From Allomuricauda sp. (GTDB taxonomy: Bacteria; Bacteroidota; Bacteroidia; Flavobacteriales; Flavobacteriaceae), in the NCBI RefSeq assembly GCF_028280385.1, contig NZ_JANQLX010000003.1:186001-250000 (forward strand): a stretch of 64,000 nucleotides of DNA, read 5' to 3'. The position numbers and the translations under genes are program-made. Positions 24,868-35,000 of the stretch are shown in pieces. The notes beneath the pieces are model-generated. The model saw nothing but the letters and a program-made list of their open reading frames with translations, was not told where the DNA came from and did no database searches. Numbering within the stretch: the stretch's first letter is position 1; every line of letters starts with the position of its first letter.

Positions 24868-26298
24868 CTATTTTTCAAACAAGAGGTATTCCACCCAATA
24901 AAGTCCGCTGGCAATTAGCCCTTTTCGGTCTTTGGCATTCTCCTTGAATTCCTCCAGTTTTTTGGGATCTAGCTTTCTGCCATCCACCATTACCCACTCA
25001 GGACTTTTTAATACACCAAGATTATCCAATGGGTTTGTTGCCGAGAGAATTAGATTTGCCTTTTTGCCTACTTCTACCGTTCCTATATTTCTTAGGGCCC
25101 TATGCACCTTGGATGGATTGATGGTGGCCGTTTTTAACGCGCCATAATTGGTCATGCCCGCCTGGAGATAAAAATCCAGTTCTTCATGTATCGAGAACCC
25201 CGGAGCGGTTGCACCTATTCCAGCATCCGTGCCACAAATGATGTTGATTCCAATGCGATTCAGTTCTCCAACAATATGGATATGAAAATCGTGCTGCTCC
25301 TGAATACGGTCCCTTACTCCTGGATCATATTCCTTTTCACCTGTCCAGCGTGCTATCTGCAACTTGCTGTCCAATTCATTTACCAATGGGTTGATGTACG
25401 CCATTTGTTCGGAATCCTGGATATTGGGGTCATCCATCATTTCCAGAATTTTATAATAACCCGTCAAAGTAGGGCCCAAGGTCTGTCTTGCCGCCCCAAA
25501 TTGTGCCACTACGCTTTTAAGAACAATGGTGTCCAACGTATAGTTCAGGGCTTGTTGGACAATGTCCTCAGCGTGCTCAATGCTGGCCACTTGGTAGTGA
25601 AAATTGTTCCCATAGGGAACTTCAAAGCTGGGGTGTACCACCACTTCCATCTGGGAGGCCTCTGCCTGTTCCAAGACCGCCATAAAAATATCCAGGGGTA
25701 GCCCTGCGTAGGTTTTAATGCAGTCATAACCCTTTTCTTTTTGCTCCCTTACCAGTTCCCTGGCCATTTGGGGATCCTGCACTTGGATTTTTTCGTCGCC
25801 AAAGTCGTAGGGACCAGTTAAAATTGGACCCGAAGTCAGTATTTGGGGAGCAATAATTTCCTTGTTTTTGATTTCCTCTTTAATTCTAAGATGAAGCGGA
25901 AATCCTCTTAGGTTTCGTACTGTGGTGACCCCATTGGCCAAATACACCCCAAGGTCATATCGGTCCCAAATATGAACGTGGGTATCCACCAAACCAGGGG
26001 ACAGAAATCCGCCATTTCCATCAATGATTTGCCAGTTATTTTCTGGGATATTGTCCGCAATTTTGGAGATGTTGCCATTTTCCACCAGCACACTCTTTCC
26101 CATCCACACCGTATCCCGGGTCATGGGCACCACATTCACATTTTTGATCAAATAGGTGTTTAGCGCCAAGGAAGAATCATTGTCGATCTTTAGATATGCA
26201 GTTCGGTTATTGTCAACCAACAAAGAAATCAAAAGAAATACCAGGACAAGCAAAAAAATAATGCCCAATACTTTGATCAGGGTTTTAACAAACTTCAT
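24868..26298 (-). CDS. Membrane-anchored amidohydrolase, imidazolonepropionase-like
   Basis: 476 aa. An N-terminal hydrophobic helix (VLGIIFLLVLVFLLISLLV) anchors it, and a metal-dependent amidohydrolase domain follows. Metal-site motifs are VDTHVHIW, the likely carbamylated lysine in DCIKTYAGLP, VVVHPSFE, SIEHAED and CGTDAGIGA. Relatives include prolidases, imidazolonepropionases and other cyclic-amide or peptide hydrolases; the substrate is unknown. Longer starts at 26367 or 26331 would place the promoter box at 26318-26325 inside the gene, so the ATG at 26298 (MKFVKTLIKV) is preferred. The catalytic part probably faces the periplasm. Confidence 0.87.
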   Translation of the reverse strand: MKFVKTLIKVLGIIFLLVLVFLLISLLVDNNRTAYLKIDNDSSLALNTYLIKNVNVVPMTRDTVWMGKSVLVENGNISKIADNIPENNWQIIDGNGGFLSPGLVDTHVHIWDRYDLGVYLANGVTTVRNLRGFPLHLRIKEEIKNKEIIAPQILTSGPILTGPYDFGDEKIQVQDPQMARELVREQKEKGYDCIKTYAGLPLDIFMAVLEQAEASQMEVVVHPSFEVPYGNNFHYQVASIEHAEDIVQQALNYTLDTIVLKSVVAQFGAARQTLGPTLTGYYKILEMMDDPNIQDSEQMAYINPLVNELDSKLQIARWTGEKEYDPGVRDRIQEQHDFHIHIVGELNRIGINIICGTDAGIGATAPGFSIHEELDFYLQAGMTNYGALKTATINPSKVHRALRNIGTVEVGKKANLILSATNPLDNLGVLKSPEWVMVDGRKLDPKKLEEFKENAKDRKGLIASGLYWVEYLLFEK

Positions 26299-26317
26299 TT
26301 GAAAACGGATTTGGGTC

Positions 26318-26325
26318 CAAAAATA
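26318..26325 (-). promoter_or_regulatory. Amidohydrolase promoter -7 box
   Basis: TATTTTTG on the minus strand matches TAnnTTTG and sits 20 bases before the chosen ATG. No clear TTG is seen at the right distance, so this is a half-supported promoter. It helps reject the two longer starts. Confidence 0.45.
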
Positions 26326-26414
26326 ATCCATTTCTTCATGTTGGTGGAAATTGGGAAGGGAACACAAACTAAATTTTTGGTTTGACCGTTTTTATGAATG
26401 ACACTTTGTGAAGT

Positions 26415-28394
26415 ATGTCCAAAAAAAGAATTCTTTTCGGGTTACTAGGCCTTTTGGTCCTCTACCTCTGCTATTTGGCCTACATTTTTATTTTTTCCCC
26501 CAAGATCAACCTGCAATCCATTTACCTAATTCCAAAAGATGCGGTCTTTGTCATTGAATCCGACAAGCCGGTGGAAAGCTGGGGCATGGTAAGTCAAAGC
26601 AAAGCTTGGAAACACCTTCAGAAGAACGAATATGTTGCTGATCTTACCAACAATATCCAAAAGGTGGATACAGTTTTTAACAACAACCATAGGTTGTTCG
26701 AATTCTTTGATGGGCGGTCCTTGTTCATCTCCATCCATATGATCAGCCAGAAGGACTACGGCATTTTCTATGTGCTGGACCTTAAACGCATAGCCAAACT
26801 CAAACTCCTTAAGACTTATTTGAACACCTTGCTCAACGAGAATTATAAGATGAGCCGGCGACAGTATCACGATCATGAAATTTTGGAAGTCTATGATCAA
26901 AAGAACAAACAGACCTTATACCTTGCTTTTGTAAAAAACCAAATGGTGGCTTCTTATACCCATACCCTGGTGGAAGCTTCCATTGACCAATATCAGGAAC
27001 CTTTTCTGGGTCGCGACCTCCAGTTTTTGGAAATCAATTCAAGAGTGGGCTATGAGGACCTTTTCCGATTGTATGTCCAATATGATTATCTGGACGATTA
27101 TTTTAAAAGGTATTCCACTACGGAAAACGATTGGATTGAACGGATAAGCGAAAATCTCTTGTTCTCTGGGTTTCATTTAGACTTGGATGAAAATAGTTTA
27201 TTGACCGCCAATGGCTATACCAATCTAGGTTCAACACAGCAAAGTTATGTTGCTGCGCTCCAAAAATCCGGGATGGCTAAAAGGACAGTGCCCCAAGTAG
27301 CGCCGGAAGGAACCTCGCTTTACATCAGTTATGGGTTTGATGGGTTTGACAAGTTTTATGGAAATTTTGAAAAAGTCCAACAAGAGCATCCAGAACAATT
27401 TGAGCAATACCAAGATGGTATTGGCCGGGTTGAAAAATTCCTCAAGATCAATATAAAGGAGAATTTTGTGAGTTGGATAGGGGACGAAATTGCCCTCTTG
27501 CAAATCCCTTCCAAGATCACAGCGGACAAATCGGATATGGCCTTGGTGTTGCAGACCAACGATGCCGAGGATGCCAAAACACACTTGGACTTTGTGCTCA
27601 AGCAGATCAAAAAGAAAACCCCGGTCAAGTTCAAGGCCATTGATTATAAAGGCTATCAAATAAACTATCTATCCATCAAAGGATTTTTCAAGATTTTATT
27701 GGGAAATAGGTTCAAGGAATTTGACAAACCGTATTTTGCACAGCTAGGCGATTTCGTGATTTTCAGCAATAGTCCCAATACCTTGAAATCCCTGATTGAT
27801 GATTTAAAATTGGGCAAGACCCTTTCAAACTCCAAAGAGTTTCAGGTATTCGATGATCGATTTGAGCGTTCCTCCAGTCTTTTTATATATGGTAACATCC
27901 CCTATATGTACAATGGAATGAAAGCCCTCGCCGATGCCCCAACACAATCCAAAATGCATAAAAACAAAGATTTTATTTTGTGCTTCCCGCAGATTGGTTT
28001 CCAGCTACGGCCGGAAGATGACCTTTTCGAGAGCAGATTGGTCATCAAGTATCAAGAATTGGATAAATCCAACAACGTATCCAAAAACACCAAGTCCGTA
28101 TCACCGGGCCCAAAGATTCAAGAATCAGGGAAAAAAGAAATTACAGCATCCGTATTTGATCTTAAACCCATTTATCCCGCGGACCTGAATTCAAAATCCT
28201 TCGCAAAAAAATATGGTAATGGGAATTTCATGTTCGAAGTGGAACTTAAGGACGGACTCAAACATGGGAAATACGAGGCTTTTTATCCCAGTGGTTCCAA
28301 AAAAATGACAGGTCGCTTTAAGAAAGACGGCCAAGTGGGCACATGGCGTTACTTTGACGAAAAAGGGGAACTTATACTCAAGAAGAAATTCTAA
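26415..28394 (+). CDS. DUF3352-like protein with C-terminal MORN repeats
   Basis: 659 aa. One N-terminal transmembrane helix (LFGLLGLLVLYLCYLAYIFI) is followed by a long extracytoplasmic region of about 540 residues resembling DUF3352 proteins (IPKDAVFVIESD near 42, APEGTSLYISYG near 300, FAQLGDFVIFSNSPNTLKSL near 440). The last ~60 residues carry two MORN/YwqK-type repeats (DGLKHGKYEAFYPSG, KDGQVGTWRYFDEKG). The middle contains helical spacer segments. Neither part has a known catalytic activity; MORN repeats often mediate membrane or protein contacts. The combination is unusual. The gene is divergent from the amidohydrolase and about 95 bases upstream of the serine hydrolase. Confidence 0.72.
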   Translation: MSKKRILFGLLGLLVLYLCYLAYIFIFSPKINLQSIYLIPKDAVFVIESDKPVESWGMVSQSKAWKHLQKNEYVADLTNNIQKVDTVFNNNHRLFEFFDGRSLFISIHMISQKDYGIFYVLDLKRIAKLKLLKTYLNTLLNENYKMSRRQYHDHEILEVYDQKNKQTLYLAFVKNQMVASYTHTLVEASIDQYQEPFLGRDLQFLEINSRVGYEDLFRLYVQYDYLDDYFKRYSTTENDWIERISENLLFSGFHLDLDENSLLTANGYTNLGSTQQSYVAALQKSGMAKRTVPQVAPEGTSLYISYGFDGFDKFYGNFEKVQQEHPEQFEQYQDGIGRVEKFLKINIKENFVSWIGDEIALLQIPSKITADKSDMALVLQTNDAEDAKTHLDFVLKQIKKKTPVKFKAIDYKGYQINYLSIKGFFKILLGNRFKEFDKPYFAQLGDFVIFSNSPNTLKSLIDDLKLGKTLSNSKEFQVFDDRFERSSSLFIYGNIPYMYNGMKALADAPTQSKMHKNKDFILCFPQIGFQLRPEDDLFESRLVIKYQELDKSNNVSKNTKSVSPGPKIQESGKKEITASVFDLKPIYPADLNSKSFAKKYGNGNFMFEVELKDGLKHGKYEAFYPSGSKKMTGRFKKDGQVGTWRYFDEKGELILKKKF

Positions 28395-28488
28395 ATAGAC
28401 CTCCCGAGCACAATCCACGGAAATTCCGGTCTTCATTTCGGGGTTCAGCCTACAATCCTTAATTTCATTGGCCAATTCTTTATCGAAA

Positions 28489-29637
28489 ATGAAATATCTC
28501 CAGTGTATTCTAGTGATTGCTCTGTTCCAAGTGCAGGGCATTTCCCAAGAAGTGTATTTTCCAAAGCAACATGAAGCTTGGAAACAGGCTTCAAGCAACC
28601 AATTCAAGCTTAACGAAAACAAACTAAATGAGGCCGTTGAATTTGCCAAGGCAAATGAATATTCCGGCTCACGCGACCTTCGACAGGCCATCCTCAAAGG
28701 CTTCCAACGAGAACCGTTCCATGAGATTTTGGGGCCAACCAAAAAAAGAGGCGGACCTGCCGGGATGATAATCAAGAATGGGTATGTGCTGGCCAGTTGG
28801 GGCGATACCAAAAGAGTGGATATGACCTTTAGTGTTACCAAGAGTTTTTTGTCCACTGTTGCAGGATTGGCATCCGATAAGGGTTTGATTTCCAGCACCA
28901 CTGATAAGGTGGGCAGTTATGTTTGGGACGGCACTTTTGATGGGGTGCACAACAGCAAGATCAATTGGGAACATCTGCTGCAACAAAATTCTGATTGGAC
29001 CGGGGAATTGTGGGGATTAAAGGATTGGGCGGATAGACCCCCGAGGGAAGGCGGTTTGGACGATTGGAAGTTTAGGAAATTGAACGAACCCGGAACAGTG
29101 ATGGAGTATAATGATGTTCGGGTAAACGTATTGGCCTATTCCCTTACCCAGGTGTGGCGCAAACCCCTTCCACAAGTATTGAAGGAAGAATTGATGGATA
29201 ACATTGGGGCGAGCACCACTTGGAGATGGTTTGGATATGATCATGCCTGGACAGTTATTGATGGAATTAAGATGAAATCGGTTACAGGGGGAGGACATTC
29301 CGGTGCCGGGTTGTTTATCAATACCGAAGATATGGCTCGATTTGGAATGGTGTTTTTGAATCATGGACAATGGGAAGGCCAACAACTTATCAGTGAGGAA
29401 TGGATTTCCAAAGCCACTCAACCTTCCGTACCCAATGTTAATTATGGATATATGTGGTGGCTCAACCGCAAAGGTAACCGACATTGGGAAGATGTTCCCG
29501 AACACATTTTTTATGCCGCCGGATTTGGGGGCAATTACATTGTGGTGGACCAAAAGAGTGGCTTGCTTATTGTTACCCGTTGGTTGGAACCCCAAAAAAT
29601 GGGAGAGTTTGTAAAGTTAGTCTACGGCGCTTTTTAG
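28489..29637 (+). CDS. Serine hydrolase of the beta-lactamase class C family
   Basis: 382 aa with a signal peptide (MKYLQCILVIALFQVQGISQ). It belongs to the serine beta-lactamase-like family (Beta-lactamase, Pfam PF00144). The S-x-x-K motif is FSVTKSF near residue 123, the Y-x-N-type motif is MEYNDVRVN near 205, and the third-motif region is GGGHSGAGL near 266. Members include esterases, D-aminopeptidases and penicillin-binding proteins, so antibiotic hydrolysis should not be assumed. The longer frame needs a TTG at 28468; the ATG at 28489 begins the signal peptide. The 3' end overlaps the convergent ATP-pyrophosphatase gene by 21 bases. Confidence 0.88.
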   Translation: MKYLQCILVIALFQVQGISQEVYFPKQHEAWKQASSNQFKLNENKLNEAVEFAKANEYSGSRDLRQAILKGFQREPFHEILGPTKKRGGPAGMIIKNGYVLASWGDTKRVDMTFSVTKSFLSTVAGLASDKGLISSTTDKVGSYVWDGTFDGVHNSKINWEHLLQQNSDWTGELWGLKDWADRPPREGGLDDWKFRKLNEPGTVMEYNDVRVNVLAYSLTQVWRKPLPQVLKEELMDNIGASTTWRWFGYDHAWTVIDGIKMKSVTGGGHSGAGLFINTEDMARFGMVFLNHGQWEGQQLISEEWISKATQPSVPNVNYGYMWWLNRKGNRHWEDVPEHIFYAAGFGGNYIVVDQKSGLLIVTRWLEPQKMGEFVKLVYGAF

Positions 29638-30327
29638 AAGGAGGTCCACAAAGCCAAAGGGTATTTGCTCTCCCTTATCTGAGGGATCATTGTAAGTGCG
29701 AAAAACTTGTTCCCCGAGGTCAAAGGAAATAGGATGGTCAAAGATGGGTCCGGCGTGGCAAAACGTATGAAATTCCCCATTTTCTCCGCAAGGGTCAACA
29801 TCCTTGGGCAGTGCTTTAAGGAAATCCCTGGAAAGTTCAGCTCCCAAAAACTCCTTGTCCAACTTACTGTTGTTGATACAGACCACAACCGATTTGAATC
29901 CCAAGTCCAAAAACTCCAATAACAGTTCTGTGGTGTCCCTTTTCCAAATGGGGAAGACCGTCTTTATGTTTTGGGTCGCCAACATTTGCTCGCGATATGT
30001 TTTTAGATCCTCCAAAAAAATATCGCCAAAGGCGGCATGGGTATAACCAAGCGAAACCAAATGCTTCATTTTGGATTCCATCAGGGCATTGTAGGTTTCC
30101 ATACTGGGTTTTTCAGGAACCTCAATGATTTCCAACGGAATCCCCATGGCGGCCGTTTGCGCTTCCAGGATTTCACGTTTAAGCCCGTGCATGGAAACTC
30201 GATTGTAGTGGGCATTTACGGTGGTCAACAAGCAACCTATTTGGTATCTGCCCTGTTGCTGTAGATGATAAAGGGCCAGGGCCGAATCCTTTCCTGAACT
30301 CCAATTGAAAAAGGTGCGCAATTCCAT
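29617..30327 (-). CDS. Dph6-like ATP pyrophosphatase (PP-loop)
   Basis: 236-aa PP-loop ATP pyrophosphatase related to diphthine-ammonia ligase Dph6 and to archaeal MJ0570. The PP-loop is SSGKDSALAL at residues 10-19. Other family marks are NRVSMHGLKREILEAQ, AFGDIFLEDLKTYRE and DPCGENGEFHTF. In eukaryotes and archaea the family makes the amide of diphthamide on elongation factor 2. Bacteria have no diphthamide, so this protein must adenylate and amidate, or otherwise modify, another substrate. It stands alone on the minus strand between a convergent serine hydrolase and a divergent XRE regulator. Nothing nearby hints at the pathway. Confidence 0.87.
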   Translation of the reverse strand: MELRTFFNWSSGKDSALALYHLQQQGRYQIGCLLTTVNAHYNRVSMHGLKREILEAQTAAMGIPLEIIEVPEKPSMETYNALMESKMKHLVSLGYTHAAFGDIFLEDLKTYREQMLATQNIKTVFPIWKRDTTELLLEFLDLGFKSVVVCINNSKLDKEFLGAELSRDFLKALPKDVDPCGENGEFHTFCHAGPIFDHPISFDLGEQVFRTYNDPSDKGEQIPFGFVDLLLKSAVD

Positions 30328-30430
30328 GTTTCGAAGATATTACATCTAACTAAAAATGATGCCTCGAATAGATGGGGAATCTGCACGTAAATTCGAAATG
30401 TCGTCCAAATGTCGGGTCAAATTCAATCTA

Positions 30431-30438
30431 TATTTTTG
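30431..30438 (+). promoter_or_regulatory. -7 box upstream of the XRE regulator
   Basis: TATTTTTG matches the flavobacterial -7 element, about 55 bases before the ATG at 30493. No TTG is found at the expected upstream distance, so support is partial. Confidence 0.4.
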
Positions 30439-30492
30439 TAATCCTCTGGTTTTGAGTGTAACATTGTCCCAGTTATCCAAAAAACGCAGCTT

Positions 30493-31305
30493 ATGAAACA
30501 GCCAGAATTAGGATTACGTATAAGTGAACTCAGAAAACAAAAGGGATATACCCAAGAAGAATTGGTAGAACGGTGCAACATTAATGTGCGCACTTTGCAA
30601 CGCATAGAAAGCGGGGATGTTACTCCGAGGAGCTATACCATAAAGACAATTTTGTCCGCCCTGGATTATGATTACGAAAGTCTTCAGGACAGTGAAGCTG
30701 CCCAAGGAAGTTCAAATATAGGACCAGTGCACCCTAAGGAAGCAAAATCCATTCATTTTCTGTTGACCATGGCCTGGGTTGCGGGGATCTTCTTTTTGAT
30801 TACCGCTGTGTTCGAAGGTGTTGGGGATTTTGTTCGGGTGGAGGAAGGGGAGCTACTGTATGGCAGTTTAGGGCACGTAATGGTAAAAATATTGGTGTTG
30901 GTATTCAATCTACTGTTCCTATATGGGTTTTTAATTTTGGGAAAACTGCTCAACAACTATCTCATGAAAATTGCAACAGTTGTTTTTATGATCATACTGG
31001 TGGTTTTTTATATCTATGATATCATTTCAGCTTTTAACGAGTTCCTGGAAATTGAGGTGGTATTTATGGCGGAGGCCATTGTGTTTGGGGTGGTAGGGAT
31101 GCTCTTTGGGATGTCCATTTTAAAATCCGGCAAAGTGCTGCGCACCGTGGCTTTTGCAGCCGGGGCCAGTGAATTGCTGATGTCCTTGTGCTTACTGACC
31201 ATTGTTTTGACTCCTTTGGCCTTGTTTTTGTTTTTTCCAACGGTGATTTTGGAGATGGTGGTATTGTTTAAAGTGGCTACCTTGGTTAAGGCAAAAATGG
31301 AATAG
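30493..31305 (+). CDS. XRE-family regulator with membrane domain
   Basis: 270 aa. Residues 5-60 are an XRE-type helix-turn-helix (ISELRKQKGYTQEELVERCN, VRTLQRIESGDVTPRSYTI). After a linker, six hydrophobic segments lie between about 92 and 262. It is thus a one-component regulator held at the cytoplasmic membrane. The inducing signal and targets are unknown; the gene may regulate its downstream neighbour, a secreted unknown 46 bases away. Flavobacteria carry many such XRE-membrane fusions, and some families have DUF2975-like membrane parts, but I cannot match this one to any named domain. Confidence 0.85.
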   Translation: MKQPELGLRISELRKQKGYTQEELVERCNINVRTLQRIESGDVTPRSYTIKTILSALDYDYESLQDSEAAQGSSNIGPVHPKEAKSIHFLLTMAWVAGIFFLITAVFEGVGDFVRVEEGELLYGSLGHVMVKILVLVFNLLFLYGFLILGKLLNNYLMKIATVVFMIILVVFYIYDIISAFNEFLEIEVVFMAEAIVFGVVGMLFGMSILKSGKVLRTVAFAAGASELLMSLCLLTIVLTPLALFLFFPTVILEMVVLFKVATLVKAKME

Positions 31306-31351
31306 TTTTTGTAAGTTGTTTCAATGTGCAACTGCTTTAAAACCCGACTAC

Positions 31352-32053
31352 ATGAAAACATTGATCAAAAAACCAATCCTTTTCTCCTGTGCCCTGTTGT
31401 TTGTGGCACACATTCAGGCACAGAACCAATTAACGGATAATATATATGGGGTATACTATGTACCTTCCTTATATACCCAACTTTATCAAAGCGAGGATGG
31501 ATCTCCGTATTTGGATTTAAAGTTCAAACCTTCCAAAATAAACGATTCCAACAAGACTTATTTGGTCCGAATCAATGCGCACAAGGAAACTGCAGAGGTA
31601 TGGGTGGCCGAAGACAAGGTAATTGAACTTTCCAACGAAAGAAAAAACGAGATCACCTTCACTGATGGTAGCGAAACCCGATACGAGGCGGCCAGTTATA
31701 GAAACTCCAAAGGTACATTCGGGCATTCTTTTTTCGAGGTTTTGGAAAAGAATGACAAATATGGACTATACCTAAAGGAGCGAATCAAATTTTTCAAAAA
31801 GGAAAAAGCGGAAGGCTACAAAGCGGAAAAGCCCGCTCGTTTTGAGAAGGTAAAACCCCATTTCTATTTCCGTGCAGGGGCAGATGACCAAAAAACATTG
31901 GTGTTTATTCCCTCTAATACCAAGAAGTTTGTCCAGGTATTTTCAAAAAAGAACCAAAAAAGGATCAAGGAGTATATTAAGCGGGAAAAACTTAGCCTTC
32001 AGTCACGGGAAGACCTGGTACAAATCCTTGACTACATTTATAAACAAGCCTAG
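31352..32053 (+). CDS. Secreted protein of unknown function
   Basis: 233 aa starting at the ATG at 31352, which begins a signal peptide (MKTLIKKPILFSCALLFVA, cleaved near IQAQ). A longer frame from 31316 would put twelve polar residues ahead of it. The mature protein is rich in charged residues, with a lysine-rich helical middle (LKERIKFFKKEKAEGYKAEK) and a basic C-terminus (KKNQKRIKEYIKREKLSLQS). No known domain is recognised. It follows the membrane XRE regulator and ends with a 4-base overlap into the convergent mfd gene. Confidence 0.72.
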   Translation: MKTLIKKPILFSCALLFVAHIQAQNQLTDNIYGVYYVPSLYTQLYQSEDGSPYLDLKFKPSKINDSNKTYLVRINAHKETAEVWVAEDKVIELSNERKNEITFTDGSETRYEAASYRNSKGTFGHSFFEVLEKNDKYGLYLKERIKFFKKEKAEGYKAEKPARFEKVKPHFYFRAGADDQKTLVFIPSNTKKFVQVFSKKNQKRIKEYIKREKLSLQSREDLVQILDYIYKQA

Positions 32054-35000
32054 TGGGCAAGCTGCTCTATTTTGGGTTTAAAGGGTTCCAAAACCTGTAG
32101 CCCTTTTTCCACCGTTGGGATGTTTTCGAAAACCAACAACAAACGCAGCCCGTTACGGGTCTGTTTTTCCTTGAGTTGGCAAGCCCGCGGGTTGGATTGA
32201 ACGTAGTTTAATACCTGCGTAAAGTTTGGGCTTTGGTAAAAATCCGACTGTTGGTCAGCAATAAAATAGCCAAGGAACTTTCCTTTTTTTAGAACCACTT
32301 TCTCCAGCCCAATTCCATTGGCGATCCATTTGATCCTAACCGAATTCAGCAAATCAACAGCTTGTTCGGGCAATTCCCCAAAACGGTCCACAAGTTCCTT
32401 TTCAAATGTTTTCAGACCTTCTTCGTCCTTAACCTCGTTCAATTGGGTATAAAGGTTCAATCGTTCAGTGATGTTGTTGATGTAATCATCCGGGAAAAGC
32501 AGTTCAAAGTCCGTATCCAGTTGGGTGTCTTTCACAAAAACCTTAGGTCGGTCGCCTTCCACCTCCTCATAGAGTTCCTTAAACTCATTTTCTTTGAGTT
32601 CCTCTATGGCCTCCGATAGGATTTTTTGATAAGTCTCAAATCCAATCTCGTTGATGAACCCGCTTTGCTCCCCTCCCAAAAGGTCTCCGGCTCCCCTTAT
32701 TTCAAGATCTTTCATGGCAATATTGAACCCACTGCCAAGTTCGGTGAATTGCTCAAGGGCCTCGATGCGTTTTCGGGCATCTGGGGTCATCACCTCATAG
32801 GGTGGGGTTATAAAATAGCAAAAGGCTTTCTTGTTACTACGCCCAACACGTCCCCGCATTTGGTGAAGATCGCTCAGTCCAAAATTGTTGGCATTATGGA
32901 TAAAAATCGTGTTGGCATTGGTAACATCCAATCCACTTTCCACTATGGTAGTGGAAACCAATACATCAAATTCCCCATTCATGAAGGCCATCATTAACTG
33001 CTCCAATTTTTTGCCTTCCATTTGACCGTGTCCGATCCCAATTTTGGCATCTGGTACCAAACGTTGGATCATCCCGGCCACTTCCTTGATATTTTCAATT
33101 CGGTTGTGGATAAAAAATACCTGCCCCCCACGTTGTATTTCGTAGGACACCGCATCCCGGATAATTTCTTCATTAAACCGGATCACCCTACTTTCTATGG
33201 GATATCGGTTGGGTGGGGGTGTGTTGATTACGGAGAGGTCCCTGGCTGCCATCAGACTGAACTGCAATGTTCGCGGGATGGGAGTGGCTGTTAAGGTGAG
33301 TACATCCACATTTTCCTTGATGGACTTTAGTTTGTCCTTTACGGACACCCCAAATTTTTGTTCTTCATCAACAATAAGCAGCCCAAGATCTTTGAACTGT
33401 ACATTTTTGTTCACCAATTGATGCGTCCCGATGATGATATCGATTTTACCCTGGGCAAGGCGCTCCAAGATGTCCCTTTTTTCTTTAGCGGTCCTGAACC
33501 GGTTCAGGTAGTCCACCGATACAGGCAGTTCGTCTAGGCGTTTTTTAAAGGTGTTGTTGTGCTGGAAGGCCAGAATGGTTGTGGGAACCAAAATGGCGAC
33601 CTGTTTGCCATTGTCCACCGCTTTGAAAGCAGCCCTAATGGCCACTTCGGTTTTTCCGAAACCAACGTCCCCGCAGATCAACCTATCCATGGGACGTTCG
33701 CTTTCCATATCCCTTTTTACATCTTGGGTCGATTTCTCCTGGTCGGGAGTGTCCTCATAAAGAAACGAAGCTTCCAGTTCATGTTGCAAATAACTGTCCG
33801 GAGCATATTGGAATCCTTTTTCCAACCGTCGTTTTGCATACACCTTGATGAGGTCAAATGCAATTTTTTTAACCCGACTCTTGGTTTTTTGTTTTAATTT
33901 CTTCCAAGCTGCAGATCCCAGCTTGTAGATTTTGGGAACTGCACCGTCCTTGCCATTGAATTTGGATATCTTATGGAGGGAGTGGATGCTTACGTACAAG
34001 ATGTCGCGATCACCATAAACCAATTTTATGGCCTCCTGCTTTTTACCTTCCACGTCAATTTTTTGAAGGCCGCCAAATTTCCCGATGCCATGGTCAATAT
34101 GGGTCACATAATCCCCAATTTCCAGTTTATTGAGTTCCTTTAAGGTTATTGCCTGTTTTTTGGCATAGCCATTTTTAAGATGGAATTTGTGATACCGCTC
34201 GAAGATTTGATGGTCCGTGTAGCATGCCAATTTTAGGTCCTGATCCACAAAACCTTGATAAAGTGGGAATACCAGGGTCTTATAGTGCACCTCCGTCTCA
34301 ATATCCTGAAAAATATCATGGAACCGTTTGGCTTGCTGCTCCGTGGAACAAAAAATATAGTTGGTTATCCCAGCTTGGTGGTTTTCATTAAGGTTTTCAA
34401 TGAGCAGGTCAAACTTTTTGTTGAATGCTGGTTGGGGTTTGGTGGCAAATGCTACCTCCATCGTTGGTAGTATGGACTTTGTTCTTTCCATGACCAGCAT
34501 GGTAAAAGTCTCCAGTTGCGATTTCAACAAGGTGGAAGTGACAAAAAGCTCCTCGGGCCTGGCATGTTTGATGTCTTCGCTTAATTGCTCAAAACTTGTT
34601 TTGGCTTTTTCAAAAAAGGAATCGATTCTTCCAAATACCAAATCAAGGTTTTTGGCAAAAACGACCGTCTTGGACGAGATGTACTTAAGAAAACTTTCCC
34701 GGGTTTCCTGCATGAACTTATTCTCGACATTCGGAATGATGGTGATTCGCTTTATCTGATCGGTAGACAATTGGGTCTCTACATCAAAGGTCCGGATGCT
34801 GTCCACTTCGTCCCCAAAAAATTCAATTCTGTAGGGTTCATCATGCGAAAAGGAAAACACATCCACAATTCCACCGCGCACTGAAAATTCCCCGGGTTCA
34901 GTGACAAAATCCACCCGCTGGAATTGATACTCGAACAGGACCTCATTTAAAAAGTCCAAGGTCAAGGTATCGCCGATCTTGATTTTCAAAGTGTTTTTGT

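Noticed and set aside
28191..28901. A 236-codon open frame on the minus strand
   Set aside because: It runs antisense across the end of the DUF3352-like gene and the start of the serine hydrolase, both of which have clear family content; it has no family-like motifs of its own.
28489..29637. Beta-lactamase resistance gene
   Set aside because: The family includes many esterases and peptidases, and nothing in sequence or context points to antibiotic hydrolysis.
29617..30327. Diphthamide biosynthesis enzyme
   Set aside because: Family similarity is real, but bacteria lack diphthamide, so that function was not assigned.
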